Positions 1 to 12,214 of a stretch of DNA of 64,000 nt are shown one piece after another (the stretch's first letter is position 1; every line of letters starts with the position of its first letter). The notes beneath the pieces were generated by a model. It was not told where the DNA came from. It searched no databases and saw nothing but the letters and a program-made list of their open reading frames with translations. The stretch covers positions 1,202,065 to 1,266,064 of the forward strand of contig NC_049987.1 in NCBI RefSeq assembly GCF_000003815.2. Direction: 5' to 3'. Origin of the DNA: Branchiostoma floridae (taxonomy: Eukaryota > Chordata > Leptocardii > Amphioxiformes > Branchiostomatidae). A program made the translations under genes and the position numbers.

Positions 1-1107
1 CTTCAGGTGCGACCTGTTATGGAGAACTATTATTATTAATACTATTGTTGTTATACCCCCACCTGCTCATTTATCAGCCCGATAACGGCCACATCCTGCA
101 CCCCGGGATGGCCGAGCAGAACAGCCCCTAGATCTGCAGGTGCGACCTATAATGGTAAACTATTATCATTAATACTATTGTTGTTATACCCCCCGCCTGC
201 TCATTTATCAGCCCGATAACGGCCACGTCCTGCACACCGGGATGGCCGAGCAGAACAGCCTCTAGATCTGCAGGTGCGACATGTAATGGAGAACTATTAT
301 TGTTTATTGTTTATTGTTTATTAACTCCTTTAGTTGTTAGCATTCAATGCAACAACTAATCTTCCAGGAGTAATACACATAATACATGGACACATACAGT
401 TTGCAACATACACACATACAACATGTCAATAAAAATCATTAAACAAAACGCATGTGCCTTATCCAAAAATCGTCAAGCCCCTCATGTGTCTTTAGCTAAG
501 TCTCGCATATGTTTCACCAGCTGCCGTCTGAAAATCCTGGATGTGTTCGCAGTTTGCAGCTCATGTGATAGTTTGTTCCAATCTGTTGCTGCTCTATAAG
601 TGAAGGATTTTTTCCTGCACCCCGGGATGGCCGAGCAGAACAGCCCCTAGATCTGCAGGTGCGACCTATAATGGTAAACTATTATCATTAATACTATTGT
701 TGTTATACCCCCCGCCTGCTCATTTATCAGCCCGATAACGGCCACGTCCTGCACACCGGGATGGCCGAGCAGAACAGCCTCTAGATCTGCAGGTGCGACA
801 TGTAATGGAGAACTATTATCATTAATACTATTGTTGTTATACCCCCGCCTGCTCATTTATCAGCCCGATAACGGCCACATCCTGCACCCCGGGATGGCCG
901 AGCAGAACAGCCTCTAGATCTGCAGGTGCGACCTGTTATGGAGAACTATTATTATTAATACTATTGTTGTTATACCCCCGCCTGCTCATTTATCAGCCCG
1001 ATAACGGCCACATCCTGCACCCCGGGATGGCCGAGCAGAACAGCCCCTAGATCTGCAGGTGCGACCTGTAATAGAGAACTATTATCATTAATACTATTGT
1101 TATACCG
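1..1107 (-). repeat. Tandem array of the 84-nt eleventh exon of the acyl-CoA synthetase
   Basis: A 133-134 bp unit repeats, made of an 84-nt exon plus about 50 bp of intron. Full exon copies read on the minus strand at 1065-982, 932-849, 799-716, 280-197 and 146-63. There is a partial copy at 665-613 and the edge of another at 13-1. Each encodes 28 codons starting VAPADL(E/G)AVLLGHP, the part of the family that follows KYKGLQ in exon 10, so phase is 0 on both sides. Acceptors are AG in most copies but mutated to ATG at 799 and 280. Donors read CAG/GCGGGG except at 63, which has CAG/GTGGGG. Copies are nearly identical, so the expansion is recent or is an assembly artefact. Confidence 0.85.
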
Positions 1108-4100
1108 CATGACCTTATGCTGTGTCTACATGTATTGGAGGGTTGTCGGCAGGTAACTGGCTAGAACTGGATTCAGCACGATTAGATATAACGTATAATG
1201 GTCAGGGTTGTTGATTTTGTGGTGCTTTCTTTAATGACACCGGCATTTTCTGACCACTGCGTTTGCATTTTTATGGAACGTAGCTTAAGTCTTCATAGAT
1301 GTATTATATTTAATCAAAGGTACTATATACTTATATGGTAATGCACATTTTATAAATCGGCAGAATATTTCCGGACTGTCAAAAATTCTTGATCGACGAT
1401 TCACTGAAATTCGAATAGCTGTATCCATGGCCGCGCCTTTACAAAAGTATGATGATGTTTATACTTATCTGTACGATTTCAATTATATAAATTTACCTTA
1501 CCCGATGGAACATAAATGGGGCTGTCTATCATAATAAAGCAGCCACGCATTTTGTTATTTAAATTACTTAAAATAACCTTTATAATAATTACAGAAAACA
1601 CGACATTATATACAGATTTGTAACCTTATAAAGCAAGTTTCTCTGGTATTCTGTTCTAGAATTTGTTTAAGGAGTAATTGCATTTGCTATACCGTGTATC
1701 AGGAACAGGTTAAATACGAAAAAAATACCTGCAGTCCTTTATACTTGATAAGCTCCTTCAGACGATCTACGATGAAGAAGTATCCCTTGTCGTCATAATG
1801 TCCGATATCACCTGAAGAAAAATATATTCTTCCAGCATGTCTATTGTAAAAGTTAATGACATTATATAGATATAAGATTCCAAGTTCCTATTTTAATTAC
1901 GTTGCTGACAAATATTTTATAAAGACATGGCTTGATTTTTTCTACCTTAGACATGTTTAAATAGGACAGAAGAAATTGACGCCTTTGCACTGTTTACGCT
2001 TTTAAAAACTTTTAATGAACATACAACAGGCCCTGACTTCAACTGACCTGTGTGGAACCAGCCGTCAGCATCAATACACCCCGCCGTTGCTTCAGGGTTG
2101 TTCAGGTAGCCTTTCATGACCTGCGGTCCACGGACACAGATTTCGCCGTCTTGTCCCTCTCCAAGAGCTTCCTCAGTCTCTGTATGAATCACCTGTTAAA
2201 AAAATCACAATTAGCCGTCTCAAAATTCAAAAGAGCATATTTAACATTGATACACTGTTATCCATTATTACTTAGCTGGTACAAGTCATAAATGAAAAAA
2301 AAAAACGAGAAAACGAAAAACGGACTCAATGTAGAGGAGAGAGGGCAGTTATTATTATGATAAAGACATAGTAATGAGATGTTGTGATATTTCCTCTGCC
2401 ACTTCAACCTTTTTTGCGTCGACCCCTGTCTTCACTTTTTGCCCAAAGAACCCGTGTCTGCTATTTTAACATACTGTNNNNNNNNNNNNNNNNNNNNNNN
2501 NNNNNNNNNNNNNNNNNNNNNNNNNNNNNNNNNNNNNNNNNNNNNNNNNNNNNNNNNNNNNNNNNNNNNNNNNNNNNNNNNNNNNNNNNNNNNNNNNNNN
2601 NNNNNNNNNNNNNNNNNNNNNNNNNNNNNNNNNNNNNNNNNNNNNNNNNNNNNNNNNNNNNNNNNNNNNNNNNNNNNNNNNNNNNNNNNNNNNNNNNNNN
2701 NNNNNNNNNNNNNNNNNNNNNNNNNNNNNNNNNNNNNNNNNNNNNNNNNNNNNNNNNNNNNNNNNNNNNNNNNNNNNNNNNNNNNNNNNNNNNNNNNNNN
2801 NNNNNNNNNNNNNNNNNNNNNNNNNNNNNNNNNNNNNNNNNNNNNNNNNNNNNNNNNNNNNNNNNNNNNNNNNNNNNNNNNNNNNNNNNNNNNNNNNNNN
2901 NNNNNNNNNNNNNNNNNNNNNNNNNNNNNNNNNNNNNNNNNNNNNNNNNNNNNNNNNNNNNNNNNNNNNNNNNNNNNNNNNNNNNNNNNNNNNNNNNNNN
3001 NNNNNNNNNNNNNNNNNNNNNNNNNNNNNNNNNNNNNNNNNNNNNNNNNNNNNNNNNNNNNNNNNNNNNNNNNNNNNNNNNNNNNNNNNNNNNNNNNNNN
3101 NNNNNNNNNNNNNNNNNNNNNNNNNNNNNNNNNNNNNNNNNNNNNNNNNNNNNNNNNNNNNNNNNNNNNNNNNNNNNNNNNNNNNNNNNNNNNNNNNNNN
3201 NNNNNNNNNNNNNNNNNNNNNNNNNNNNNNNNNNNNNNNNNNNNNNNNNNNNNNNNNNNNNNNNNNNNNNNNNNNNNNNNNNNNNNNNNNNNNNNNNNNN
3301 NNNNNNNNNNNNNNNNNNNNNNNNNNNNNNNNNNNNNNNNNNNNNNNNNNNNNNNNNNNNNNNNNNNACGTAAAGATGGATGGATGGATGCTTGCCTCCA
3401 AAGACCTTAACATTTCACCTTACGATCTATTCCCCATGGTAATAGAGCTGTGAGATTACTTGTGACAATATTACATAAAACTACATTGAACGTTACTTAT
3501 TATTATATATACCTTATACCTTAATCTCCGTGTTTGGTATGATGATACCGACTGCGCCAGGTGCGAACTCGTCTTCCATACAGAGGTGTGTGACAGGGCT
3601 AGTCTCGGTTAGTCCGTATCCTGTTAGTGAACAAAATATACATTTCAGCAAACATGCATCTTAATGATATCTGTGACATCACGAATTATATAGTTAAAAA
3701 CGTATTTAAAATGAAAGAACGTGCCCTATTGTAAAGTTTATTTGAACATTCGTGCCTGAACGCTAACTGCACTTACGTACATTTTTAAGCATAAAAGGCT
3801 AAAATGTGACAATGGGGAATAACTAACACTATTTTTCGAATACTAGAGTAAAGATGTTTAGACATGTTTGGTTTGGCTTGGGTTCTTTAAGCAGAAGAAG
3901 CCGAAAAGACGAAATATTGCTTGTGTAAAATGTATTGTTACATCACGGTGACTTATTTCAACAGTGAAAATGCATTTTTTTTTTGTTCGTCGCGTTTAAC
4001 TTAAATTAAGCACTAAGAAGTACAATTTCTTTCGTCACTCTTGTTGTATTCAGGACCAAGGAGTACATTCTATACTTGACTGTATGTCTAGGTATATGTA

Positions 4101-7100
4101 GAACAATGTTGGTGTACCGCTCTTGGTTGGATTATTGGTTGGTTATTGAAATACACGTTGTTTTGTGATACCTTGTCTGAGAGATTGAGGATTCAGTCTG
4201 TCCCTCAGAGCCATGGTGAGGTTTCTGCCCATCGGTGCTGCAGCGCACATCAGATCCTTCACATGAGACAGGTCGTACTGGTCCACTAGCGGGTGTTTGG
4301 ACAGGAACAGGGCTATAGGAGGAACCATCATCACCCGGGTTACCTGTGTTTAGCACAGAAGGAGCTTGTTAAAGACGTTCAAGAAATCACGTTAGTTCAT
4401 CTGCTTTAGTACATGGTGTTATAGAAAAATGGTTCAATCAAAGCTAAACTATTGGGGGTCAAAAAGTACTCGCGCAAACTTTTGTGCTCTTAAACGTATA
4501 ACTGCCGAACAACGTGACCTATACTTTTGGGCCTTTTTCTAAAATCTACTTGGAAATAATTTAGAATTATGAATTGAGCTCATGAATTTGTGTTGCCGTG
4601 GAAACAGGCTTCTTAAAGTAATATCAACATAATTCACTAATTTCGCACCATATGCAATCACTGTGCACATTTTAAATATCAAGAGTTAAATTTGACGGCA
4701 TTTTGGGTATGAGGGAAATTAAGAGGGTTCAATTAATTACCATTATGCGTGATCTGAAATTACGGAATATAAATCTCCACGTATTTTGTGTCACTTTCAG
4801 AAGAAACGTCACAGTTTCTGTAAGATTAAATAGGAAATCACCTTGTAATCTTGAATAACGCGCAGGTACAGCTCAGGCTCAAACCGTGGAATGGTGACGA
4901 TCTTGACTCCCTGACGGAGACAGTTGGACAGCACGGCTACCATCCCGTAGATGTGGAAGAACGGTAACTGTGCGATCAGGCAGTCCTCCTGGCGGTTAAA
5001 TTCTAGCATCCCCTTGTGTCTGTCATAAAAGATTGACAACAAGATTCATTTAAATGCAAGGACGAAAAACCAGTAACAAACGCAATGTTCAACTTTTGGC
5101 TTTAGTCCCAAACATGTGACAAAATACTTAAGAGACAGGTTATGATGTAGGTTGCTAGAGAAAAATTAACATATGACGGCCGAAGTTGTTTATTATACCC
5201 CAGGAAAAGACGCAGTGATACCAATGGGGCATAATACCCTTCTAAAGGTATGAAAAGTATAAAAGTTAGGCCTAACAAAATGTGTTTTATCTAAAATAAC
5301 AGCCCTACAAAATGTGGTCGTTCGGTACGATGGTGTTGGATATTGTGCTTGAACAAATTGATCATGAGAAAAAGCTACTTAAAATCATTTTTTTCTTTAT
5401 TGCTTCGTATCTGTTGTCATCGGTCAATCAATAAAGATGTAGGGTTGGCAGTTTTTAACATTCAACCGAAAATATAACATTTTTAGGCTTTAGGATCAAG
5501 TGAGCAAATATGCTCAACGCTATAGGTATCTATCACATAGGGACTTTCAGAACATACATGATTTGTCTGAGATTGGCGACGATGTTGTTATTGGTTAGAA
5601 CCACTCCTTTTGGTAAGCCCGTGGTACCGCTGGAGTACGGCAGTACCGCCACGTCCTCTGTCACGTTCACGGGCACGGCTGCAGGAAAGGTCGAGCCGTC
5701 ACCTTCAAGAAGTTCGGAGAAGGATCGGCATTCTGGTACGTCACTTCCAATAACGAAGATCTCCTAAGTCAAAAATGCACAAAAAATGTTTTTGTCAGCA
5801 CGATACTCTGTCAACACGATAATCAGTTTTCTTGACAGTAATGTTTGGAACTCATGGGTATTTTTTTTTTGGGGGGGGGGGGGGTACAGTTCTTTAAACC
5901 GTCACCAATAATTGAAATCTCCTGATTATGTTTAGCCATAGCTTTAAAATGTTATACCCACTTTCCACTAGGACTGCGCTTTTGCCGTGCTCTCTATGCG
6001 ACCTAACATTTGACATATTGCTTAATGAATTCTATAGAAAAGAAACGCATTTTTTTACACTTTGTGTGTTTTGTTGTCTCTCAGTCATACTTTTACATGC
6101 AGTATGTTATACCCAGTATAAAATAAAAAGTTACAGATATCCTATTTAGGTCGCAGTGTGAGCGTACATTGATCAACGTCTAGTGGAAACGGGGCCTTAC
6201 CGACAGCGCCTTTTGCTGCACGGGTTCTTATTCATTGCTACTCAACCCTAGCGTACGGCAAATGTTACATGATCATATACATAAATAGAGACCTTTCTTT
6301 TTTTTTTCCAATTTACTGTTAGATTTTAAATTATATTTCATAGTAAACACAAGAAACGGCAAGGGCCTTTACATAGCTGGTGTGTTAACACGTCAAGCTG
6401 GTGTGTTACGCCGAACGGCGGTTATACCGGCTATATAGATACAGATACAGATGCATAGGTGCATGTGATAAATACTCACTTTTACGTTTGGATATTTGCA
6501 TTTTGCTGCTTTCACAGTTTCAGCCACTTCCGGTACTGTGATGACGTAATTTGCATTGGAATGTCGTAACTGGTGTGCCAGCTCATCTACCGAGAATGTC
6601 AGAAAATAATGATCGAATAAATTGGAGAGAAAAATCGCAATAATTGTCTTTTTGTATTTCAAAATCAGCTTTACGGGACACCATATGGGTATGGGTATAT
6701 GTAGGATTTTTGGCCGCTAAACAAAAACACCAGAGAGAGTAAACGAGTGAATGTAAGTAAGTGGATACATGCATGAGTTCTATCATTATCATATTAGAAC
6801 TGACAGTGGTTGAAATGGTGAGTCAATGAGTAAAGTAAATGCATTCGTCGTTGAGTGAATGAGCAAGTGAACAAATGGATGAAAAGATTATTATTGAATG
6901 AAAGAGTTGTTAGATGAATGCATCATTGCAAACATAAATAGATGGTTGGTTTCCTCAATAAATGACTGAATTAGAGAGTAAGCAATTTTTATCCATTAAG
7001 GATTAGAATGGGCAATATCATTAATAAATCTAATATAGTATTAATAATGAAGGAATGAAGACCTTTACTGTACAAACATACCCACTGGGTTCAGTGAAGG

Positions 7101-9304
7101 TCGCAACAAAAGATACATGAAATATATACAATGAATCCTATTCTACTACGTGAATTCGACTTATTCTCCTCTCTTTGTGATATTGAAAATGTAGGAACAG
7201 ATATGCTTTATAAGTAAAGGTTTGTCTAAATTCATAAGGGACATTAATTTGTCTATATTGATTAGTTGTATGAAGTGGGGGAACATGGATTCTATCATTC
7301 TATAGAGTTCAGCTCTCTCTTGTACAAACTACATTCCACTAAAAAACAATGTAATACAAACCTGCTGTGTACGTTGGATTTGCAGTCGTAACTACACCAC
7401 CCACTGATGTAGCCCCGAAGAACGCGATGGCGTATTCTGGCACGTTCGGACTGAAGACAGCCAACACGTCATGCTGTTGGAATCCCAACCGCGTGAGGGC
7501 GCTGCCGAAGCGTCTAATCAAGTCTTGCAGCTGTAGATAGGTGTAACTCTCCCCGGTAACACCGTTTATCTGTAAAACAGCAAGGTAATGATTAAGCATT
7601 CTGTTTGCGTAACTCAGCTGTCTATTTGTTTTTTCAGAGTACTGAGCTGTCTTATCTATCGCCCCATGCGTAATCCTTTGTACAATCTGGGAGCTACGTC
7701 TAGTGAGTTACGCTGCGTAGCAGTTATGCCAATTAAATACCAAATAGAGATTCGAATGTATAATGTAGAACTAAATAGTGTTATTGGTCTGTGGCCGGAA
7801 GGTAATATTCGACGACAGACCTCTAGTTTTTTCAATGCAAAACCCGTTTGCATCTGTATCAGTATGTTCCCGTTATCGCATTCGTATGTTTAACCTTTAT
7901 TCCCACAATCATACGGTACAAGGATGCCGTGGGTGTTAGTAAATGGAACGTTACTGTACGATACGTTGTTATACGATATTTTCAATAGTATTTTAGAGTT
8001 TCAATAAAGATGGCACACTGTTTTAGTTACTGGGTAAAACAACATTCCGATTTTTATCAGTTGCTTGTATGAAAGTCGCTGCTAACTTGTGTTAGATTTT
8101 GTAATGCATCATCCCTCAGAACAAGCCTGCAGATTTATGTAGTTCCAGGGATAGATTTTGTTAATCCTTCCTTTATATTGGTGCCTATGAACAAAACGAA
8201 AAAAAAATCGCTTTTAGTTTAATGCCCAGTTTTGCGTTAATTCCTGCGTTATGAAGTGACTTTTTGTGTGTGAGAATGTTGTGATTTAAATCAAACCGTA
8301 TATTTGTATGGCATATGGATACGGTAAGGGGGCATTTTATCATCGATATAACTACACCGAAGGTATCTAGGCTGAAACCCGTACTTGTAGTCTGTTCAAA
8401 TAACAAAAGGCCAACAAAACAATGTCAGCCATTAAAGAATTAACCGTATTATACTGTACATAATTGATATGTGCCGTTGAATACTTACGATTGCGACATC
8501 GTTCCCATAGTCATCAAAGTGTTGTGTGACGTACTGAGTCAAGGTCTCGTTCCCAGGAATGTTAACGTCTGGAAACCTGCTCTTCAGTATGCCAGGATTT
8601 TCAACACTTGAGAAAGATCGGTACCTCAAAAAGAAAATATAATATTCGATTTATAAAAATCCTTATTAAAGATAATATCCATCTAGCTGGGACCTTCTAC
8701 CTTGGCTTCTTAAAATGACCTTGTTCAGTCAAGTTTGACCTGAAGCCCGGGATTTTCAAAATGGCGGCTGTGTGATTGATTGCAAAGTCTATTGATGTTG
8801 CTACTGTTATGTTTACGCAGTGAACCGTGGATATTGGCGTGAAGGCCTGGCCTTGCCTACAATGAAATATGATATTCTCAAAGGCTGTTTATACAATGTG
8901 TAACAGTGCTGCTACCGCGTTTAGCTTTCGGTAAAATGGGCAGTATGTTTTGCTTCCATCCCTCTGAGTCTCTACTGTCATTGTGGATTTATCGTATTTT
9001 CGTAAGGTGTGTCCTCTACGTGTAAACAGTTCTCGAGATTTTCACAGTAAGCCAGTCATTTTAAGAGCACAAACACCCCATCCTAGCATACACCATATTT
9101 TAGCTCTTACATAGAAGTTTCACAAACAGCAAATAAAACTTACCATGTGGTAGTGACATGCTTGACCTCAGCATAATGCGGTGTCTTTGAAACTAACGTC
9201 CTTGAGCTCTTAAGATTTGTGCTCAAAGCGCTGCTTCTTAAGGCTTGAAGACGGCGAACACAAGACGTTGCAGGCCTCCAATGCCTTAAGAGTAAAGGGT
9301 GCAT
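1..9304 (-). CDS. 4-coumarate:CoA ligase / luciferase-like acyl-CoA synthetase, 3' end outside window
   Basis: Member of the ANL adenylating family, which activates a carboxylic acid with ATP and then forms the CoA thioester; the substrate cannot be read from sequence. Exons in transcript order: 9304-9144, 8624-8489, 7569-7362, 6586-6480, 5763-5558, 5019-4842, 4343-4172, 3620-3520, 2192-2048, 1811-1729, then an 84-nt exon (first copy 1065-982). All have GT-AG ends and compatible phases, giving 527 codons so far. The first exon, about 53 residues from the ATG at 9304, is Arg/Ser/Leu rich with almost no acid, like a mitochondrial presequence. Core motifs seen: [11 protein letters not shown] (P-loop, about residues 247-257), YGLTETSP (about 391), GWFHTGDIGHYD (about 467-478) and [13 protein letters not shown] at the hinge. 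The C-terminal catalytic lysine lies in exons left of base 1. The N gap falls in the intron between exons 8 and 9; phase is kept across it, so no exon need be missing. Confident of family, not of substrate. Confidence 0.9.
300..612 (-). mobile_element. 3' end of a CR1/L2-type LINE inside the exon array
   Basis: Read on the minus strand, 612 to about 490 encodes [18 protein letters not shown] followed by a short basic tail and a stop, the usual C-terminus of CR1/jockey-type reverse transcriptases. An untranslated region follows and ends in a short AATAAAC-type microsatellite at about 300-325, typical of these LINEs. The insertion replaces part of one intron and the 3' part of one exon copy (the surviving piece is 613-665). 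Only the last 0.3 kb of the element is present, so it is 5' truncated and inactive. Confidence 0.7.
2478..3367. other. Assembly gap, 890 unknown bases
   Basis: A run of N lies between exons 8 and 9 of the acyl-CoA synthetase. Exon 8 ends in phase 0 and exon 9 begins in phase 0, with continuous family sequence (NTEIK then [11 protein letters not shown]), so the gap is probably purely intronic. Confidence 0.98.
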
Positions 9305-10269
9305 TATTTTGCAACAAAACGACTATGTACAACGGGTAGGGAAGTATCGGAACAGCTGCGTCCGCGGGTCTTCTTCTTGTACGTGCTGCTATGCAGAAGC
9401 GTGTGTTCTCAGGAAACAAAAGACGGAAGGTCAAACAAACAAAGGCCCTGGCTGTCTATTATGTAAGCGGCGACCTATATTTCACTTCCGGGTTAGGGTG
9501 AGGTGCTGATATACCAAGCACTGTTTGGACTTTGAAAATGCGAAATGGAGGATGATTTTGTTGCATTTTCTGCTTGGCATGGTGTCTTGATACTGTAGTG
9601 AGCAAGGCCCTTTGGAAAACAGTAGTAGGCAAAAGTACGAAAATGAACCAAATGCACCTGTGATGTCAAAGCGCTGGTCGTGCTTAGTGACCTTGACCTA
9701 ACCCGAGGTCACCAATACATATGGTCTCAAAGTAAGAGTAAAGTAACGGTAGTGCATAACACTTATTTATAAACAAATACGAGGTTTGACTTCTGTGGTT
9801 ACTTAACGTAGTCTTTTGGTGCTCTCTTATATGGCAAAAGCCTGTTTTAACTGTTTGAAAGATCTTCCATGGTAAAAGCCTGTTAAACTGTTTGAATGAT
9901 ATTTTTTTTTAATTTCAGCCTCGTAGTAATATTATCATGAAAGAAACAAGATATAACACAAACACAACTCATCAACTCAGTATCTTTTATGTCAAATTTA
10001 TAACGCAGATTAGAATATTAAGCCATCAAAAATTAGATATCTTGTTTTGGCATCCGTCTGTCTCTAGATATCTTATATCTTAATATCCTAATAAATGGAT
10101 ATCTAAACACTGTTTAGCAAAATGTAAATATAGGGGTCATTTCATGTAAGGTGTTAACAGTTTGCGTCATTAATTAGAACAAAAAATCTCAACACTGCAC
10201 GAAAACCCTAATTTCCTTGTGTTTCAATGGACAGGCGGAACTATCTCCACCACTGTAAACCGGTGTGAC

Positions 10270-11395
10270 AGCGATCTCCCCCCCCCCGTGATCTCGCCCC
10301 CACCCCGAGGGGCGAGATCACTAGTGTTTCCGCCCCCCTTTATCGCCCCCCTTAATCGTTTTCGCCCCCTTCATACCCACCAGTGTTTTCGTCCCCCTTA
10401 AGAACATTGCTTCTCGGAGGGTTCTCAAGAGCAACTGGCTACTACATATCAGGCTCGCTACCTGGTACTATACTACACCTGGGGAGTAACGTATATGGTG
10501 TGTTACCTGGCACCTATATGGCACCTTATTACCTGAAGATGTTATACCTCGAAAGTCGATACTATATGGTTCGATGCAAACAAGCCATTGACATGAAAAA
10601 GACACTTTTTTTAGAAAAAAAGACAGAGCTATCGCGAACGTATAAATCAACACCATCTACGGTACGGAATAAGTCAGCTGCATGTTTTTAATTTGTCACA
10701 GTATTTTCTATCTTGTGCAGGAAACATTTCCAAAGCACTAACAAAAACACAAGTGAATAATAGTTTCTCATTATAAACACTAACTACGCGCAAGTTCATA
10801 TACCTGTACGTTGCGAAATGCTACAAAAACACTGGTAAAGTACCAGTTTTTAAGAAACACTGGTAAAACAGCTGATAGAGTTTCTAAATACTAGAAAAAC
10901 AGTCATATTGGAGGTGAAGATACCCATAGGCTAGGTGCATATAACAAAATGTGCGATATTCTAATGAATAGCTTATCTACATAACTAATAAAGACATTTC
11001 ATCCTTTTTTGTGGTCAATTTATGGTAGAGGCTTCATATTGGAGATATATACATGTAGGTTGCTTGAGGACAGGTGAATACAATGAAAGACATCTTATGT
11101 CGAGACTCAAGTATATGCAATAATGGGAATACAAGGACCCAAACCTCCTTGTCCGAAACAACTTCAACTGTCTTATCAACATGTAATTACGTTAATATTA
11201 ATACTATGGATTGAGTTATTTATCAGACTTGTGTACTTATATTATTCTGAAACTGCATTTTGTGATTTATACCAATCAACTTCTAAAATGTTATGTAAAC
11301 CCTTTTTTTTGGGGGGGGGGGCGAAATCGCTAAAGGGGGCGAGATAGGGGGCGAGATCACTAGCCGGGGAGGGCGAGATCGCCAGTAAAAACGAT
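10270..11395. repeat. Segment bounded by GC-rich inverted blocks
   Basis: Left block (about 10270-10400) is rich in GTGATCTCGCCCCC and CGCCCCCTT motifs. Right block (about 11307-11395) carries their reverse complements, including GGGGGCGAGATCACTAG. The left block also contains the opposite orientation, GGGCGAGATCACTAG at about 10309. The 0.9 kb between is AT-rich with no coding sign. This could be the subterminal repeats of a non-autonomous DNA transposon, but ends and target duplication are not clear. Confidence 0.4.
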
Positions 11396-11592
11396 AAATA
11401 TAAAAATGTAGCAAAAGGGCCCAAACAGCACTTTGTTTACAAGTTTGTTAAGTAGTAAGATAACGCACGAAAAAAACCGAATAGGCACCAAGCAATGAAT
11501 CTTTTCTAAGTACAATATTAGACACGCCTGACTTCTCATATATAGTGCAGATAATGTACCTATATTTTGGGCACATAGCCAAAAGGTTTTAA

Positions 11593-11926
11593 AGCTAAGG
11601 GCACAACCCGACGTACGTTCAAATACGTGCTGTCTACGTGCCAAAACGCGGGCTATCTTTTTGGGAACCGTAAGTGGTAAGTACCGCCTCCGTACGAACA
11701 CGTAGGGAATCCGTCGGATTTTGGGGCACGCAGATGTGCAGTAGAACTTTACGTGGAGGTAAAATTTTGTGTGCCATCTGGCTGAGGATTCGCCCCCCGT
11801 AATATAATAAGTGCCGGTACGGGCGACGCGCCTGTCCTGTACAGCCTGATCGTTTTCAGAAATACGTGGCGGACGTGGCCTCAACGTACAGATAAATTAC
11901 ACGTACGGCGGGTTGTGCCCTTAGCT
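11593..11926. mobile_element. Short inverted-repeat transposon (MITE), 334 bp
   Basis: The left end reads AGCTAAGGGCACAACCCG then ACGTACGT. The right end is its reverse complement with one mismatch (CCCGCCGTACGT). The terminal repeats are about 26 bp. The interior is rich in TACGTG motifs and has no transposase. A 525-nt open frame on the minus strand runs through it by chance. No target duplication could be fixed because the ends are themselves palindromic (AGCT). Confidence 0.6.
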
Positions 11927-12214
11927 ATATAAGGAACATTCTAGAAGTAAAAAGCTCCTGGTTTGGCCGTATCGAATCTATTACTGATTCGTGAGTGTTT
12001 CCTTAAATATGCTCCACAGATGGCACGAACGAAATGCAAGCGCTAAAAAAATGTCAAACTTCGGTGTTTTCACATTAGACTGACGGCCTTTTAAATTTCT
12101 TGTAGTAAACAAGGAAAAACCCTAATGCCAAAACAGCCAGTATTTATCGATGGAAGCTTCTTTGTCGTTATAGGTCTGCACATTTTTGCTTATAAAAAAG
12201 ATGTGCTCTTGTGA

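Larger units (their letters stand above)
9305..12210. other. Intergenic region upstream of the synthetase, no gene seen
   Basis: Presumed 5' flank of the minus-strand synthetase. No TATA box or other promoter element can be assigned. It contains the GC-rich inverted blocks at 10270-11395 and the short transposon at 11593-11926, listed separately. Open frames here have no exon structure or recognisable motif. Confidence 0.5.

Noticed and set aside
2384-3413. Open frames of more than 300 codons on both strands
   Set aside because: They consist almost wholly of the N gap.
11360-11884. 174-codon minus-strand frame
   Set aside because: Runs through the inverted-repeat element and GC-rich flank, has no motif and no exon context.
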